Shown one piece after another: positions 28,101-38,631 of a DNA stretch of 64,000 bases. The notes under the pieces are model-generated. The model saw only the letters and a list, made by a program, of their open reading frames with translations. It was not told where the DNA came from and searched no databases. This stretch comes from Hemibagrus wyckioides (lineage: Eukaryota > Chordata > Actinopteri > Siluriformes > Bagridae). Both the position numbers and the translations under genes were made by a program. The first letter of the stretch is position 1, and each line of letters begins with the position of its first letter. The DNA is taken from positions 4,646,501-4,710,500 of the forward strand of contig NC_080727.1 of assembly GCF_019097595.1 (NCBI RefSeq). The letters run 5' to 3'.

Positions 28101-30445
28101 ATCGCCTCATATGAAAACGGCAGCAGACCTTCGGCTCCTCCCCGTCTTTCAGCGCGTTCTTCAACCCGCAGACCGCGGCATAGCAGAGCGAGGATCAGAG
28201 GACAAGTGTGTGTGTGTGTGTGTGTGATCAGGAAGACTCGTATTTGGCTTGTTCAGTACTCAAATGTTATACACATCTATGCAATACAGTGGAATGCTAC
28301 AATAAGTTTACCATCCTACCCTGTTAGTCCACCCTTTATTTATTTATTTATTTATTTATTTATTTTTTACTATTATACCCTCATTGGGGGCTAGCCCCCC
28401 TTAAATGAAAATTCTAGAACCGCCCCTGGACACCATGGCAATAGATACTAATCAACCGTTAAATAGCAAAATTAAAAAAGAAGTTAGTCTACAGTATTTC
28501 ACACCTCACAAGTAATAGTCCATTTTATTACGGTTACTTTTCTCAAAAAAGACATTCTTGATGATGTTTGCAGAAAAATTGCAATCTCCAGAGGACGCAG
28601 CATCCGAAATGAGACCCAGCGAATATAGAAACATATGTGCGGTTCACTGCCTCTGACTACTTCAATTATCCAATCAAAGGATGCTAAATTGCTGACATAA
28701 TCGTAAGCCTGCTAGATGGCCCCAGTGACGCCAAATCGAAATCTGATTGGTTAAGGTAACAATTTCAGTGCCACTTATTTTAAGCTACGGGCGCCTGCAT
28801 TATTGATTCTGAAGGCCTTAAGGCAGATTTCTTTCACCCTGGCAACACATGATGTCAGCCACTAGCTGAAATATGATTGGATAAATACTCTTATCATTAA
28901 ATATACACTACTGGAAGCAGCGCAACCGAGAGAAAAGCTATGAAATGTAGAGAAATCACTAAGTCCGCCCCTGGTAGAGAATAGACTATTGGGAATAATT
29001 TAATAAACATTCATGGTAAAATATATTAAATATATTAAAATGCAAGTCAGTGATTCAGATCACTGCTGTTTAGGCCAGCATATATATACCTCAGCAGTGT
29101 ATTGTGACACAATATTAATAATGATACTGATGATATTTTATCATGTTATTCAGATATGTAATTCATTCATTCATTCATCAAGCATTTACACCCTGATTAT
29201 TAAATTCACTATTGACTGTTTCAATGAGTGCCGCATTGCTGTACATAAGCTACAAGTTTATCCTGTCGAGCCATATAGTTGATTGAGCTGTTGTGCAAGA
29301 AAAAGTATCGCAATACTCACAGACATCTGGACGGTAAACTCTTTAATGCAAAACCCTTAAGGGGTCATCCGTTGGAAGGCATTTAACCCTTAAAAGACTT
29401 ACATACAGAAACCTATACAGTAACTAAGTAGTTTGCTATTAGAAATCTTCCTAAAATTTAAAAACGAAACAATAATGTTCACTTGTTAATAATCTAATAT
29501 TTTCTGGTATAAAACATGTTTGAGGAATAAAAGCATCTTTGGAGTGGTGTAAAGCTGAGTAATTGTTAATTATTTTCCAATTACAGGATGTTTTATTCCT
29601 CTTAAACCACAGAAATCTTCAGGCAATTATAATTAGTTTAATGTTGTCAAATGTGGATTAAGTTATTCCTTGTTATTACTTAGCAATAGGAACATTAGCC
29701 TTTATTTTATTTTAGGTAACCTGAGAAACACACAGCTTGTCATGCCACTGAGACTTTCACATGGTGGAAACCTTTAACAGCTTTTATCTCTGACTATTAC
29801 AAATCCCTGACACTGGAGACTCCTTTCATAAATAAACGTTAGTTAAGTATTTCATCAACAATTCAGTGACTATATTAGAAATGGTAACAAGAAAATGAAT
29901 ATACGTCTGTGTATGTGTGTACTGCAGCCATGAGTGTTATCAGAGCTGTAATCATTATGAATGAATCAACGGCTTCCGATCAATCGGATTCGATTCACTA
30001 AATCACTCTTATAACAATACTGAAAATACCTCATAAATGTGACATATTTATTATAAGACTGTTAATATATTTTCACCACGCCCATACTACGGTACCGAAT
30101 TAGCTCATACAGTATTGATTTAACACCAACAAACACCTACAGTGTTAAATAAACTCTAATCATAGTGAATCTATTCAGACAAGAATAGTTTAGTGAATAA
30201 TGAATCAACTCTGACACTACTACAGGGAAAAATGGTTAAAGTTAATTCACAACACAAGACATGTTCATTCAGCTCTGTGAATGTTTCTGCGCGTACACTA
30301 TGGCTACACATTAAGAAAGCTGGAAGTGTAATGGGTTAAACCAGTCCACTGAGCATGCCTGGAGATCCTGAGTGTGTGGCGCATTTCAGTTACATACCTC
30401 GCTGGACTTTTTCTTTCGTCCGTGAGACCTCTTTCTGCCTGGCAT
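214..30445 (-). CDS. cast: Calpastatin, 5' portion (partial; exons listed separately; continues beyond the left edge)
   Basis: Calpastatin is the endogenous cytosolic inhibitor of calpains 1 and 2 (family knowledge); its inhibitory repeats would lie left of this window. Candidate exons on the minus strand are 30398-30445, 26799-26828 and 21003-21077 (alternative first exons), then 12471-12512, 4265-4333, 2677-2862, 819-992 and 214-333. All internal candidates are phase 0 with AG/GT borders, so they can be joined or skipped freely, as in mammalian calpastatin. The N-terminus MAYAAYWTKT resembles mammalian MAFASWWYKT, and MGQVISWF resembles the mammalian MGQFLS type. The low-complexity Ser/Thr/Ala/Pro exons fit the unstructured L domain. 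Position also fits: CAST lies next to and divergent from PCSK1 in mammals. The exon list is surely incomplete, and no inhibitory repeat is visible to prove the identity. Confidence 0.65.
461..2314. repeat. Tandem duplication, unit 1 (1.85 kb)
   Basis: The unit runs from AATAGGGAGTGTCATAGAAG to GGAATCTGAATTCTG and is repeated head-to-tail at 2315-3683. It contains exon copy B and flanking intron. Matching landmarks are offset by 1854 bp at the left end and 1870 bp at the exon. Confidence 0.85.
819..992 (-). CDS. cast: cast L-domain-like exon, duplicated copy B (58 codons)
   Basis: It opens EGVASASSAARG and ends ITTPGSQQ, with the same AG/GT borders and phase 0 as copy A. Outside the Ala-Ser run the two exons differ by about one nucleotide (Gly versus Arg near the end). 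Both frames are open, so both may be used, possibly as alternatives. Confidence 0.5.
2315..3683. repeat. Tandem duplication, unit 2 (1.37 kb, internally deleted)
   Basis: This is the second copy of the 461-2314 block. It has lost several intronic stretches totalling about 0.5 kb, mainly between 3065 and 3400, but keeps exon copy A intact. Confidence 0.85.
2677..2862 (-). CDS. cast: cast L-domain-like exon, duplicated copy A (62 codons)
   Basis: It is an Ala/Ser/Thr/Gly-rich exon opening EGAVSASASASSAARG and ending ITTPRSQQ, phase 0. The acceptor is CTGCATTGCAG; the donor CAG|GTAGCC is weak. It is nearly identical to 819-992, with four extra codons in the Ala-Ser run. It is the upstream member of a tandem pair created by duplication of a block including flanking introns. 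Confidence 0.5.
3724..3753. repeat. Perfect 30-bp palindrome
   Basis: The left arm TTATTAATAAGCAAT is followed directly by its exact reverse complement with no spacer. A further related arm (ATTGCTTATTAA) precedes it around 3708. It lies just outside duplication unit 2. Confidence 0.8.
4265..4333 (-). CDS. cast: cast internal exon, 23 codons, Ser/Thr/Pro-rich
   Basis: It encodes SQSKQSTSTPSVPASTARPA then QYE. The acceptor is excellent (TTTCTCTCTCCACAG) and the donor is GAG|GTACAG; phase 0 at both ends. The opening SQSKQST resembles KKSQSTKPKS in the N-terminal region of mammalian calpastatin. Disordered low-complexity composition fits the L domain. Confidence 0.6.
6451..6490. repeat. (GA)n microsatellite
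   Basis: A run of about 20 GA dinucleotides. Confidence 0.9.
7156..7212. repeat. Compound (CA)n-(GA)n microsatellite
   Basis: A CA run is followed by a GA run with minor interruptions. Confidence 0.9.
8107..8685. mobile_element. MITE-like DNA transposon with TA target duplication
   Basis: The left end TACAGTGGAACTTCGGCATAC and the right end GTATGCCGAGGTTCCACTGTA form terminal inverted repeats of about 20 bp with one mismatch, flanked by TA. At 0.58 kb with no intact transposase it is non-autonomous, of a mariner/pogo-like group judging by TA duplication. The family name is not assigned. Confidence 0.75.
8686..12470. other. cast intron sequence without recognised exons
   Basis: Mostly unremarkable AT-rich sequence. 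It holds a diverged minus-strand interspersed repeat around 10090-10215 (the SINE family whose plus-strand copies contain GTTTGCATGTTCTCC) and a (CT)n run at 11110-11142. Confidence 0.45.
12471..12512 (-). CDS. cast: Candidate cast internal exon, 14 codons
   Basis: A 42-nt open phase-0 segment, DTQKGRLSKHRSQM, lies between a good acceptor (T-rich tract ending GTTTGTCAG) and donor ATG|GTACGT. It is basic and polar, like the short variable exons in the calpastatin N-terminal region. No direct homology can be claimed; it is supported by splice signals, phase and position only. Confidence 0.35.
12513..17065. other. cast intron sequence, repeats only
   Basis: Contains a poly(A) run near 12615, a diverged interspersed repeat at about 13460-13670, T-rich sequence at 14300-14560, a minus-strand tRNA-derived SINE at about 15000-15140, and a repeat tail ending in TTGAATTGAATT near 15930 that is related to 58260-58335. 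No confident exon; a 7-codon candidate at 13219-13239 was set aside. Confidence 0.45.
17066..17400 (+). repeat. Degenerate interstitial telomere-like (TTAGGG)n tract
   Basis: About 330 bp dominated by TTAGGG, TTAGGGT, TTAGGGATAGGG and TTAAGG variants, all in one orientation. It is degenerate throughout, so it is an old interstitial tract or a telomere-like minisatellite rather than a chromosome end. Confidence 0.8.
17520..17560. repeat. (TAA)n microsatellite
   Basis: About 13 perfect ATA/TAA trinucleotides. Confidence 0.9.
18829..19032 (+). mobile_element. tRNA-derived SINE
   Basis: It begins GGCAGTGGTAGCTCAAGTGG (A-box-like) with a B-box-like CAGGGTTCCAGC, then a conserved body and a tail ending TGACAAATAAAGA. 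A related copy with the same body lies at 60022-60235. Confidence 0.7.
19033..21002. other. cast intron sequence, nothing recognised
   Basis: AT-rich sequence with only (CA)n at 20933-20952 near the right end. No exon or RNA gene could be supported. Confidence 0.45.
21003..21077 (-). CDS. cast: cast alternative first exon (1u-like), about 25 codons
   Basis: ATG opens MGQVISWFRGTQDSSALQDV followed by SVEQQ. The MGQ..S start matches a mammalian calpastatin N-terminal class (MGQFLS) and fits the N-myristoylation pattern MGxxxS. The end is uncertain: CAG|GTCACT (used here) and GAG|GTCTGA (exon end 20973) are both weak, and a strong GTGAGT further on would follow an in-frame stop. A (GTCT)n/(GT)n repeat lies directly upstream, at 21086-21135. 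Confidence 0.55.
21086..21135. repeat. (GTCT)n and (GT)n microsatellite in the putative 1u leader of cast
   Basis: A GTCT run and then a GT run lie immediately 5' (minus strand) of the MGQ start codon, so they would be transcribed in its 5' UTR. Confidence 0.85.
22081..22172. repeat. (GATA)n microsatellite
   Basis: About 22 near-perfect GATA units. Confidence 0.95.
22935..23110 (-). mobile_element. tRNA-derived SINE
   Basis: The reverse complement carries TAGTGGTTAAGGCATTGGAT and a CCACCAAGCTGCCACTACTG block, shared with the copies at 42068, 52670 and 59426. Confidence 0.65.
23828..24125 (+). mobile_element. tRNA-derived interspersed repeat (GTTTGCATGTTCTCC family)
   Basis: A tRNA-like head (CTGCCTCACAGCAAGAAGG, GGGTTCGAACCC) is followed by the body GTTTGCATGTTCTCCCCGTG, GTGATGGACTGGTGACCTGT and a (GGAT)n tail. 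This is a very common teleost repeat; other copies are at 36697-37008, 38632-38955 and 55649-56015. Confidence 0.75.
26799..26828 (-). CDS. cast: cast alternative first exon (1xb-like), 10 codons
   Basis: ATG opens MAYAAYWTKT, ending at the strong donor ACG|GTAAGT, phase 0. The peptide aligns without gaps to MAFASWWYKT, the short N-terminus of one mammalian calpastatin class. This is the single best clue that the minus-strand gene is calpastatin. The sequence upstream (26830-26960) is purine-rich and moderately CpG-rich, consistent with a promoter. Confidence 0.7.
26829..30397. other. cast intron between the 1xa-like and 1xb-like first exons
   Basis: Contains a SINE fragment near 27683-27735, hAT-like debris at 27938-28978 and a repeat at about 29745-29840 that resembles 57400-57470. 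No other exon was recognised. Confidence 0.4.
27938..28978. mobile_element. hAT-like transposon debris, probably nested
   Basis: A left end CAGTGGCGGGCCGTGCATTT, an inner end CTAGAACCGCCCCTG (about 28413-28430) and a right end AAGTCCGCCCCTG (about 28960-28975) all resemble CAGGGGCGG-type hAT termini. (GT)n and (TTTA)n runs lie inside. No transposase frame remains, and target duplications do not match cleanly, suggesting nesting. Confidence 0.45.
30398..30445 (-). CDS. cast: cast distal alternative first exon (1xa-like), 16 codons
   Basis: ATG opens a 16-codon frame MPGRKRSHGRKKKSSE ending at a clean donor GAG|GTATGT, phase 0. The strongly basic N-terminus recalls the Arg-rich start of mammalian type I calpastatin, though direct similarity is weak. 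It lies furthest upstream, matching exon 1xa in the order known from cattle. A (TA)n tract and a large minisatellite start about 230-300 bp upstream. Confidence 0.5.
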
Positions 30446-30678
30446 GTTGGTGTTGTAGTCGTTCAGAGCTCCTTTGGTGGAATCTGCACTTTCTGGAGGG
30501 GGCTTTGTGGAATTATTGCTTGCTCCTCCTGCTTGAAGTATGCGTGTTATTGAACCGAGTCAGTGCCAGAGGCTGCCCAGAAAAAAAAAAAAAAGAGTGA
30601 AGGAATGAACAAACAGTGCTAATGCTGTGTGAAAGTTTCCTTTGCAGCTGCAGCTGTGGATGTGTGTTATTCAAACAT

Positions 30679-30744
<66 letters not shown>
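30679..30744. repeat. (TA)n microsatellite
   Basis: An almost pure TA run of about 66 bp directly abuts the minisatellite. Confidence 0.95.
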
Positions 30745-30749
<5 letters not shown>

Positions 30750-33010
30750 AGTCATTTAATAGTCATTTGTCTAGATCTTACAGATAAGATCTATATAGCA
30801 TAGTACAGTGATTTGTGCTGATCATACAGATGTGTATATAGTAGTACAGTGAATTGTGCTGATCATACAGATCTGTATAAAGTAGTACAGTGAATTGTGC
30901 TGATCATACAGATCTGTATAAAGTAGTACAGTGAATTGTGCTGATCATACAGATTTGTATAAAGTAGTACAGTGAATTGTGCTGATCATACAGATCTGTA
31001 TAAAGTAGTACAGTGAATTGTGCTGATCATACAGATCTGTATAAAGTAGTACAGTGATTTGTGCTGATCATACAGATTTGTATAAAGTAGTACAGTGAAT
31101 TGTGCTGATCATACAGATCTGTATAAAGTAGTACAGTGATTTGTGCTGATCATACAGATTTGTATAAAGTAGTACAGTGAATTGTGCTGATTATACAGAT
31201 CTGTATAAAGTAGTACAGTGAATTGTGCTGATCATACAGATCTGTATAAAGTAGTACAGTGATTTGTGCTGATCATACAGATCTGTATAAAGTAGTACAG
31301 TGAATTGTGCTGATCATACAGATCTGTATAAAGTAGTACAGTGAATTGTGCTGATCATACAGATTTGTATAAAGTAGTACAGTGAATTGTGCTGATCATA
31401 CAGATTTGTATAAAGTAGTACAGTGAATTGTGCTGATCATACAGATCTGTATAAAGTAGTACAGTGATTTGTGCTGATCATACAGATCTGTATAAAGTAG
31501 TACAGTGAATTGTGCTGATCATACAGATCTGTATAAAGTAGTACAGTGAATTGTGCTGATCATACAGATGTGTATATAGTAGTACAGTGAATTGTGCTGA
31601 TCATACAGATGTGTATATAGTAGTACAGCAATTTGTACTGATAACACAGATGTGCATATAGTACTATAGTCATTTGTGTAAATTCTGCCGATCATACAGA
31701 TGTGTATATAGTAGTACAGTGAATTGCGCTGATCATACAGATGTGTATGTAGTACTATAGTGATTTGTGTAAATTGTGCTGATCTTACAGATGTGTATAT
31801 AGTAGTACAGTGATTTGTGCTGATCTTACAGATGTGTATAAAGTACTACAGTGATTTGTGCTGATCTTACAGATGTGTATAAAGTAGTATAGTAATTTGT
31901 GCTGATCATACAGATGTGTATATAGTACTATAGTCATTTGTGTAAATTTTTCCATTCATACAGGTGTGTATATAGTACTATAGTGATTTGTGTAAATTGT
32001 GCTGATCTTACAGATGTGTATATAGTAGTACAGTGATTTGTGCTGATCTTACAGATGTGTATAAAGTAGTATAGTAAATTGTGCTGATCATACAGATGTG
32101 TATATAGTAGTACAGTGAATTGTGCTGATCATACAGATGTGTATATAGTAGTACAGCGACTTGTACTGATCACACAGATGTGCATATAGTACTATAGTCA
32201 TTTGTGTAAATTGTGCCGATCATACAGATGTGTATATAGTAGTACAGTAAATTGTTCTGATCTTACAGATGTGTATATAGTACTATAGTCATTTGTGTAA
32301 ATTTTTCCATTCATACAGGTGTGTATATAGTACTATAGTGATTTGTGTAAATTGTGCTGATCTTACAGATGTGTATATAGTAGTACAGTGATTTGTGCTG
32401 ATCTTACAGATGTGTATAAAGTAGTATAGTAAATTGTGCTGATCATACAGATGTGTATATAGTAGTACAGTGAATTGTGCTGATCATACAGATGTGTATA
32501 TAGTAGTACAGCGACTTGTACTGATCACACAGATGTGCATATAGTACTATAGTCATTTGTGTAAATTGTGCCGATCATACAGATGTGTATAAAGTAGTAC
32601 AGTAAATTGTTCTGATCTTACAGATGTGTATATAGTACCATAGTGATGTGTGTAAATTGTGCTGATCTTACAGATGTGTATAAAGTACAATAGTGATTTG
32701 TGTAAATTATACTGATGTTACTTACAAGGGGTGCTGGTGGCACAGTGGTAGGTTTCTTGCCTACCATGCGGAAAGCCCGGGTTTGATTCCCAGTCTGTGC
32801 CCACACCCCAGCCACTGGATGCAGTGTCAGTCCCAAGCCCCGATAAAAATGGGAGGGTTGCATTGGGAAGGGCATCTGGTGTAAAAGATGTTGTGCGGAC
32901 CAGTTGGTCCACTGTGGCGACCCCTCACACACATAGGGAGATGTGTGTAGATAGTGCAGTAGTGATTTGTGCTGATGTTACAGATGTGTATACAGTGATT
33001 TGCACTCATC
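30745..33010. repeat. 2-kb minisatellite, 41-bp period, interrupted by a SINE
   Basis: Units such as 30841-30881 repeat with a 41-bp period and contain GCTGATCATACAGATCTG. The left two thirds is regular. The right part mixes longer variant units (GTACTATAGTCATTTGTGTA insertions), and a higher-order block of about 350 bp appears twice (about 31930-32270 and 32290-32630). A tRNA-derived SINE splits off the last units. Confidence 0.9.
32727..32936 (+). mobile_element. tRNA-derived SINE inserted in the minisatellite
   Basis: It begins GGTGCTGGTGGCACAGTGGT, has a B-box GGTTTGATTCCC and ends GTGGCGACCCCTCACACACA. Minisatellite-like units resume after it, so it inserted into an existing array. Confidence 0.65.
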
Positions 33011-34484
33011 ACACAGAAGGCTATGAGGCTCATTTCCAGCCACAGGGAAAAAAAGTGTTAGAACAATGGGTTAGAGTCTTATGAAAACAAAGCCACTTCT
33101 CAATCTCCTCTTTTCCAGTCATTAAAGCAGACCCTACAAGGGTTAAGATCCTACAAAAAACACAATTCAAGAACCATAAAACCATGTACTCCTTCCGTAG
33201 AGTTCTTATCTCTGTGGTTCACACTCCCACTTTTGGCCTGATTCCATAATAACATGAAGTTGCTAATGACTCAGTGGGTGTGTCGCACAAACTCGCCCTC
33301 TCTACACTACAAAACCTTTCGAAACATTTTTTTTTTCAGCTCACTTCAGAATGTTTGACTTTGCTGTTCACTTTCTCAGAACGGTTCAGTAATAATGAAT
33401 GGATGGAAGGATTGCAAAATATTTACACCTGAATGACAAATTAGAAAAGGTGTTTGAGGTGAAATGGTGCTCCAGAGTTGTGTTGCGTTTCAGGAGGTGA
33501 AGCAGATATGCCTAGTAAGTGTTGCACCAGTTTTCAGTAAATGCATTCACAACATGACACATCATCATTACTGAAGTTTGCAGTTTCAGCAGTAAAATAG
33601 CAGCAGACACAGGAAGAAAGCCCCAAAGAATCTGATCTTAGAATGACATCCTGTGATTATCAGCTTCCTTTGGCATCAGGTTTCCTGTTACAAATTTACA
33701 TTTTAGTTTCTTTCATTTATTAATTTAGTTTCAATTAGCTAAACAGACGTAACCCTGTTACGGAATTAATGCTAATGCTCATTAGCATGGAGAAGAAAGC
33801 GTAACTAGCTAGCTAATTTAACAAACCAGTGTACAAAATCTAGCTAGCTAGGTTTATTTCTGCAAAACATCTGCTATAAATATCTCTAGGCCTATTTAAC
33901 AAAACACCATTAGCTAACTGGCTAACTGAAAAACGAAATATATACACTACATACTAGCTAATATATAAAACATACCTACCACATTCCTAACTTATGCTTA
34001 ACATAATTTAATAGACTTCTTTTTCTCTGAATTTTGAAGGCAATTGTTGCATTTTAAATGGGAGGCATAATTAGACACCTCATAATGTATGACTCAGTAA
34101 CTCCAAAAATTACTTAAAAAACAACAGAGAAAAATATTTGAGAAAAGTATTTGACAATTTCTTCTTCTTCTTCTTTCGGCCACAGCGAATCATCTCTCTC
34201 CACCTATCACTGTCTTCTGCATCCTCAATACTTGTACCCACTAGCTTCATATCCTCAAAAGTATTTGACAATTAAATTTATAAGAAAAGGGGGGGGGTTC
34301 AATTTCACATATAGTAAAGTGCCAGCCTTAAAATAGTACTTAATTGGAGTAGCAAACAATTACACAAATATTTTCCATTTTTGCCGAGGATAGATTAACA
34401 TTTTCCATTTAATATTAATATTAATATAATTATTATTATTATTACACAATAAACAACATATATTATTTTTATTATTGTTATTGT

Positions 34485-34515
<31 letters not shown>

Positions 34516-34535
34516 AATTATAATATGATTATATT

Positions 34536-34576
<41 letters not shown>

Positions 34577-34593
34577 AACGATATTTCTTTCTT

Positions 34594-34624
<31 letters not shown>

Positions 34625-36696
34625 TTATCACCAACAGTCCACCAGGTGGCAGTGGTTTAATATTCTCGACTGTTATTGTCATTTCCAGATCCATCTAATG
34701 TAGGTGGCAGTATAGCACTTATCAAAAAAACACCCTTACCTCAGAAATATTCTGCAAACTATAGACTAGAAGATGATAGCCAGGGACCATCTTATTTCAG
34801 AAGATCTTAGTGTTGTCCAGTCCTGGTCCTAGTCTACATTATATGGGACTTATCTATATACAACAGGCTGTTTGGTTTACTGGTCTATTTTTTTTTTTTT
34901 ATTCTCAGATAAATCCCTCTTTACCACAGAACAACCTGCACTACACAGACAGAGGGTGGTCATTTCCTATAAAGTAAATCCTATTGGGTTTACAGTGCAT
35001 GAATTGAATGAATACTGATTTCAACCAACTACCCGCATTTTTTCTTTACTAGTAAAGTAATGATACAGTTCCTAGTAGGAATTGTTTTTGGGCTCATTTG
35101 TTGCCAAATTAGTTTTTCTGGTTCCTTGGACCAGAATAAAATAGAAAAATAAATGAAATTAACCAAATTTCATACCACACAAACAGACCATTAATAGAAA
35201 CTACACCTAGGCTTTTATAATATTACTTACATTTATCATATTTTTATCATGTCACAGGGCCATATAACACAAGAAAGAAAAGCATGTGATTAATAGAGGA
35301 GAGAGGGTATGCCATTTTTCCCATCCAGATAGATCAGTTAAATTTACCCCAGACGGTTGTGGCAACATGGGGGAAAAAATCTCCTGATGACAGTGTAAAC
35401 ACTTATAAGTGTATTTGATTCCAGATATCATGAGGTCTTCTTCTTCTTACATTTTACAACATTGTTTATGTACATTTAGCAGACACCCTTATCCAGAGCA
35501 ACTTCCATTTTTTATACAATTAAGGGTTGAGCCTTGAGAGCCTTGAGAGTGAATCTCATTCAGCTCCCTATTTATGGGGAATAAGTATATTACACAAATA
35601 GGTTGGGGCACGGGATCAGTAAGGATCCTGGATCACTACACATTGGAAAACTGATGACTCAATTTTCTCTGAAATGGCAACCACCATTTTTTTCAGATGA
35701 CTAGCTTTAGCAAATATGACGTCATTTCCAGGAAGGGAACATAGTGAGCCTTGATGTTTTCTGGCTTTTGTGGTGCATTGTGAGTTCCAGTTAGAGAGAG
35801 AGAGAGAGAGAGAGAGAAAGGGAGAGCGAGAGAGATTCAAATGGCTGACCATGTTCAGCACCCTGAACTACTACTGAACTGGGGAACTGATTGAGACTCA
35901 CCCAGACTTCTTAACGATCAACTAACAATTTATTCCTTTAAATAAAAATAAGAGCCGTATAAATGGTGTGGTATCACACATAATTCTAACCTTATTTCCC
36001 CCAAAGGCCAGCAGATATTCTATCAAACACGTGCTCTAATTAAAATCCGACCCTGAGCGTGTTTATTCTGCAGCTCTCAGGCAGCGATGGAGAGTAGAGC
36101 TGTATGACTCATCCCCACGCCGGGTTGGAGAGCCGAGATGAATTCGACAAAGGGGTTCAAGAAGAAAGCCGTCAAGCAGGCTGACAGTACAGAGTGGAGC
36201 CCTTTTGGCCCGCTGATCCCATTGTGGCACGGTAATTGCTGGATACACTGGATAAGTGCAAGGTGCAGTGCATCACAATCTGTGGCTCTGATAACATTCA
36301 GCTACATAAAGGCGATGGAGGCTACAGCAGTGCGTGTCAACAGCTAGAGCCTTTATTGGTGTGTGTAGTCCTTCACAACACAGATAAGAAGCCAGCTCTT
36401 GGCATTTCATTCACTTGATTTCTAAGCACTGTTGTGACGTCTACTCACCTCAGACTGATCATGGGCTATGTTTAGAGCTAAAAAATGGATTTTTTTTCTC
36501 CTGTTTTCTTGTGTCCTTGTTGATCATTGAATGTTTTTGTCATGTCTCACTTCACAGTGGTGGTTAATATGAAGCTCATATGAATGTAGACACTCAGGAC
36601 TTCAAGAATCTGTAAGTTTCTTCCACATGAATGTTCAAATCCTCAAAGTAAATGATGATATCAAACCATTTCTGCTTTGTGGGATGAACTAAGTGT

Positions 36697-37008
36697 TTCT
36701 GTGTGAAGTTTGCATGTTCTCCCCGTGCCTGCATGGGTTTACTCCGGGTACTCCAGTTTCCTCCCACAGTCCAAAAACATGTACATTAGATTGATTGGTA
36801 ATTTTAAATTGCCCATAGGAGAGAGTGTGTGTGTGTGGTTGTCTGTCTATATGTGTGGCCCTGTGATGGACTGGTGACCTGTCCAGGGTGTACCCCTGCC
36901 TTTTGCCCAGTGTGTGCTGGGATAGGCTCCAGCAGATCCCTGTGAACCTAATTAGGAAAAAATGGGTATAGAAAATGGATGGATGGATGGATGGATGGAT
37001 GAATTAAG
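36697..37008 (+). mobile_element. tRNA-derived interspersed repeat (GTTTGCATGTTCTCC family)
   Basis: Same body as 23828-24125, with the tRNA-like head missing and a (GGAT)n tail. Confidence 0.7.
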
Positions 37009-38631
37009 TGCTGGTTCATAAGCATCTAAAATTTGATCTTTAACCACTAAAATTCTGTGTAAGGTTATCCAACAGAGGGAAAAACACACATCTCACACTG
37101 AAAGCCATCAGAGTCCTGACTCATTTTCTATCAGACTCACACCGATAAAATAATTCATTTGTTTATACTGATTGAAAATGTCTGTTAAGTCGATTTCAGT
37201 TCCCTCAGCAGACTGGAACTCCAGTGTACAGGTTAAAAGGGTTCATCTGCATCCAGGAAGCAGAGTGTATGCGTTTTTAGTTTAAGTGACTCACAATCCT
37301 ATGGTCAGTGTAGCCTCTGCTGCTGTAGGCAGTGGTGAGGGTGGAAGAACATTTCTCAGAGAACCAGGGCGAGAGTCCCTGCTGTGATGCACTGCTGATG
37401 GAGATGGTGAAGATGCTTCACCTGAAAAGCAGCTAAAATGTTACCTTTAAACACTAAAATCCTGTGTAAGGTTATCCAACAGAGGGAAAAACACAAATCT
37501 CACACTGAAAGCCAACAGAGTCATAACATGCAGCCAGAAAATCCTTCATTTGGTTCCACTGATTAAAAATAGGCCCCATAGGTCGATTTCATATATACTG
37601 TATGTTCCTTATTTGTATGTTACATCTCAATGTTGTGTATTTATATTATTTATTTAGTGAATATTATTTCATAGACAAACAAGGCTCTGAAGGAAACCAT
37701 TCTGCTTTTTTTTTTTAATGGAAAAGGAAGAACTATTGATTAACTAATCACTTTTTTATTCATAGACCAAAGAAACACAACATACTACAAGAGGCATTGT
37801 TAGTTACAAACACCTCTACATGTACAGAATAATTCCCTGTAATTCATTTATGAATCACTGAAGCAGATCAGAAAGCCTCCGTGTGTGGATTATTGAACAC
37901 AACCTGCTGATAGAAGGTCACCTGTATCTCTGTTCGTCATCGCTGGAGATGGAGCCATCACACCGTCCTGCTATCAGCAGGTTAATTACTTGCACAGCTC
38001 AGATCACCGACATCTGTGAGCTTCTCACGCGTGTCAGCGTCATTCATGACCTTTCAAGCCAATAGATGATAGAAAGAGGCCTGAACCAGATGAAGAGATG
38101 GGAATGGGGAAAAGGGGGGTTTCAATTTTATTTCATTTGGGGGTGAGGTTGTTTTCTGTCTCAGCTAACTGATAAGAAATGTACTCTGTGACCCTTGTAT
38201 TAAAATCTTATATTCAAAAATGCTTTTGCTTTTAATTAATTAATTAATTTAAAAAAAATCAAATATTAAAAATAATACAAATTAATACATTATTATTTTA
38301 TTATTATAATTTGGTAGATGCACATGAATTATATTTAACAGATATGTTCTGTGCAATCGTTTGGTAGAGTCACTATATTTCATTAATATGTTTCTTTAAC
38401 TCAACCCAAGCCAATTGGGCAACCGTTTGGTAGAAGCCTATATTTAAATATTTATGGGATCTGTTAAAAAAAAGTTATATATTTTTGTTATTATTGACCG
38501 AATTAAATAAAAAATGCAAAGTTCGAATTTTTCCATTGCTTTGGACATTAAAGGGTTAAAAAGGGGGAATTAAGCTAAAATCATTTAGAATAATTCATAT
38601 AGAAAAATTACAAACATGAGTAGAAGTAATA

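Noticed and set aside
30745..32726. Regular 41-bp repeats considered as a CRISPR array
   Set aside because: Whole units repeat without unique spacers and the context is vertebrate DNA, so this is a minisatellite.
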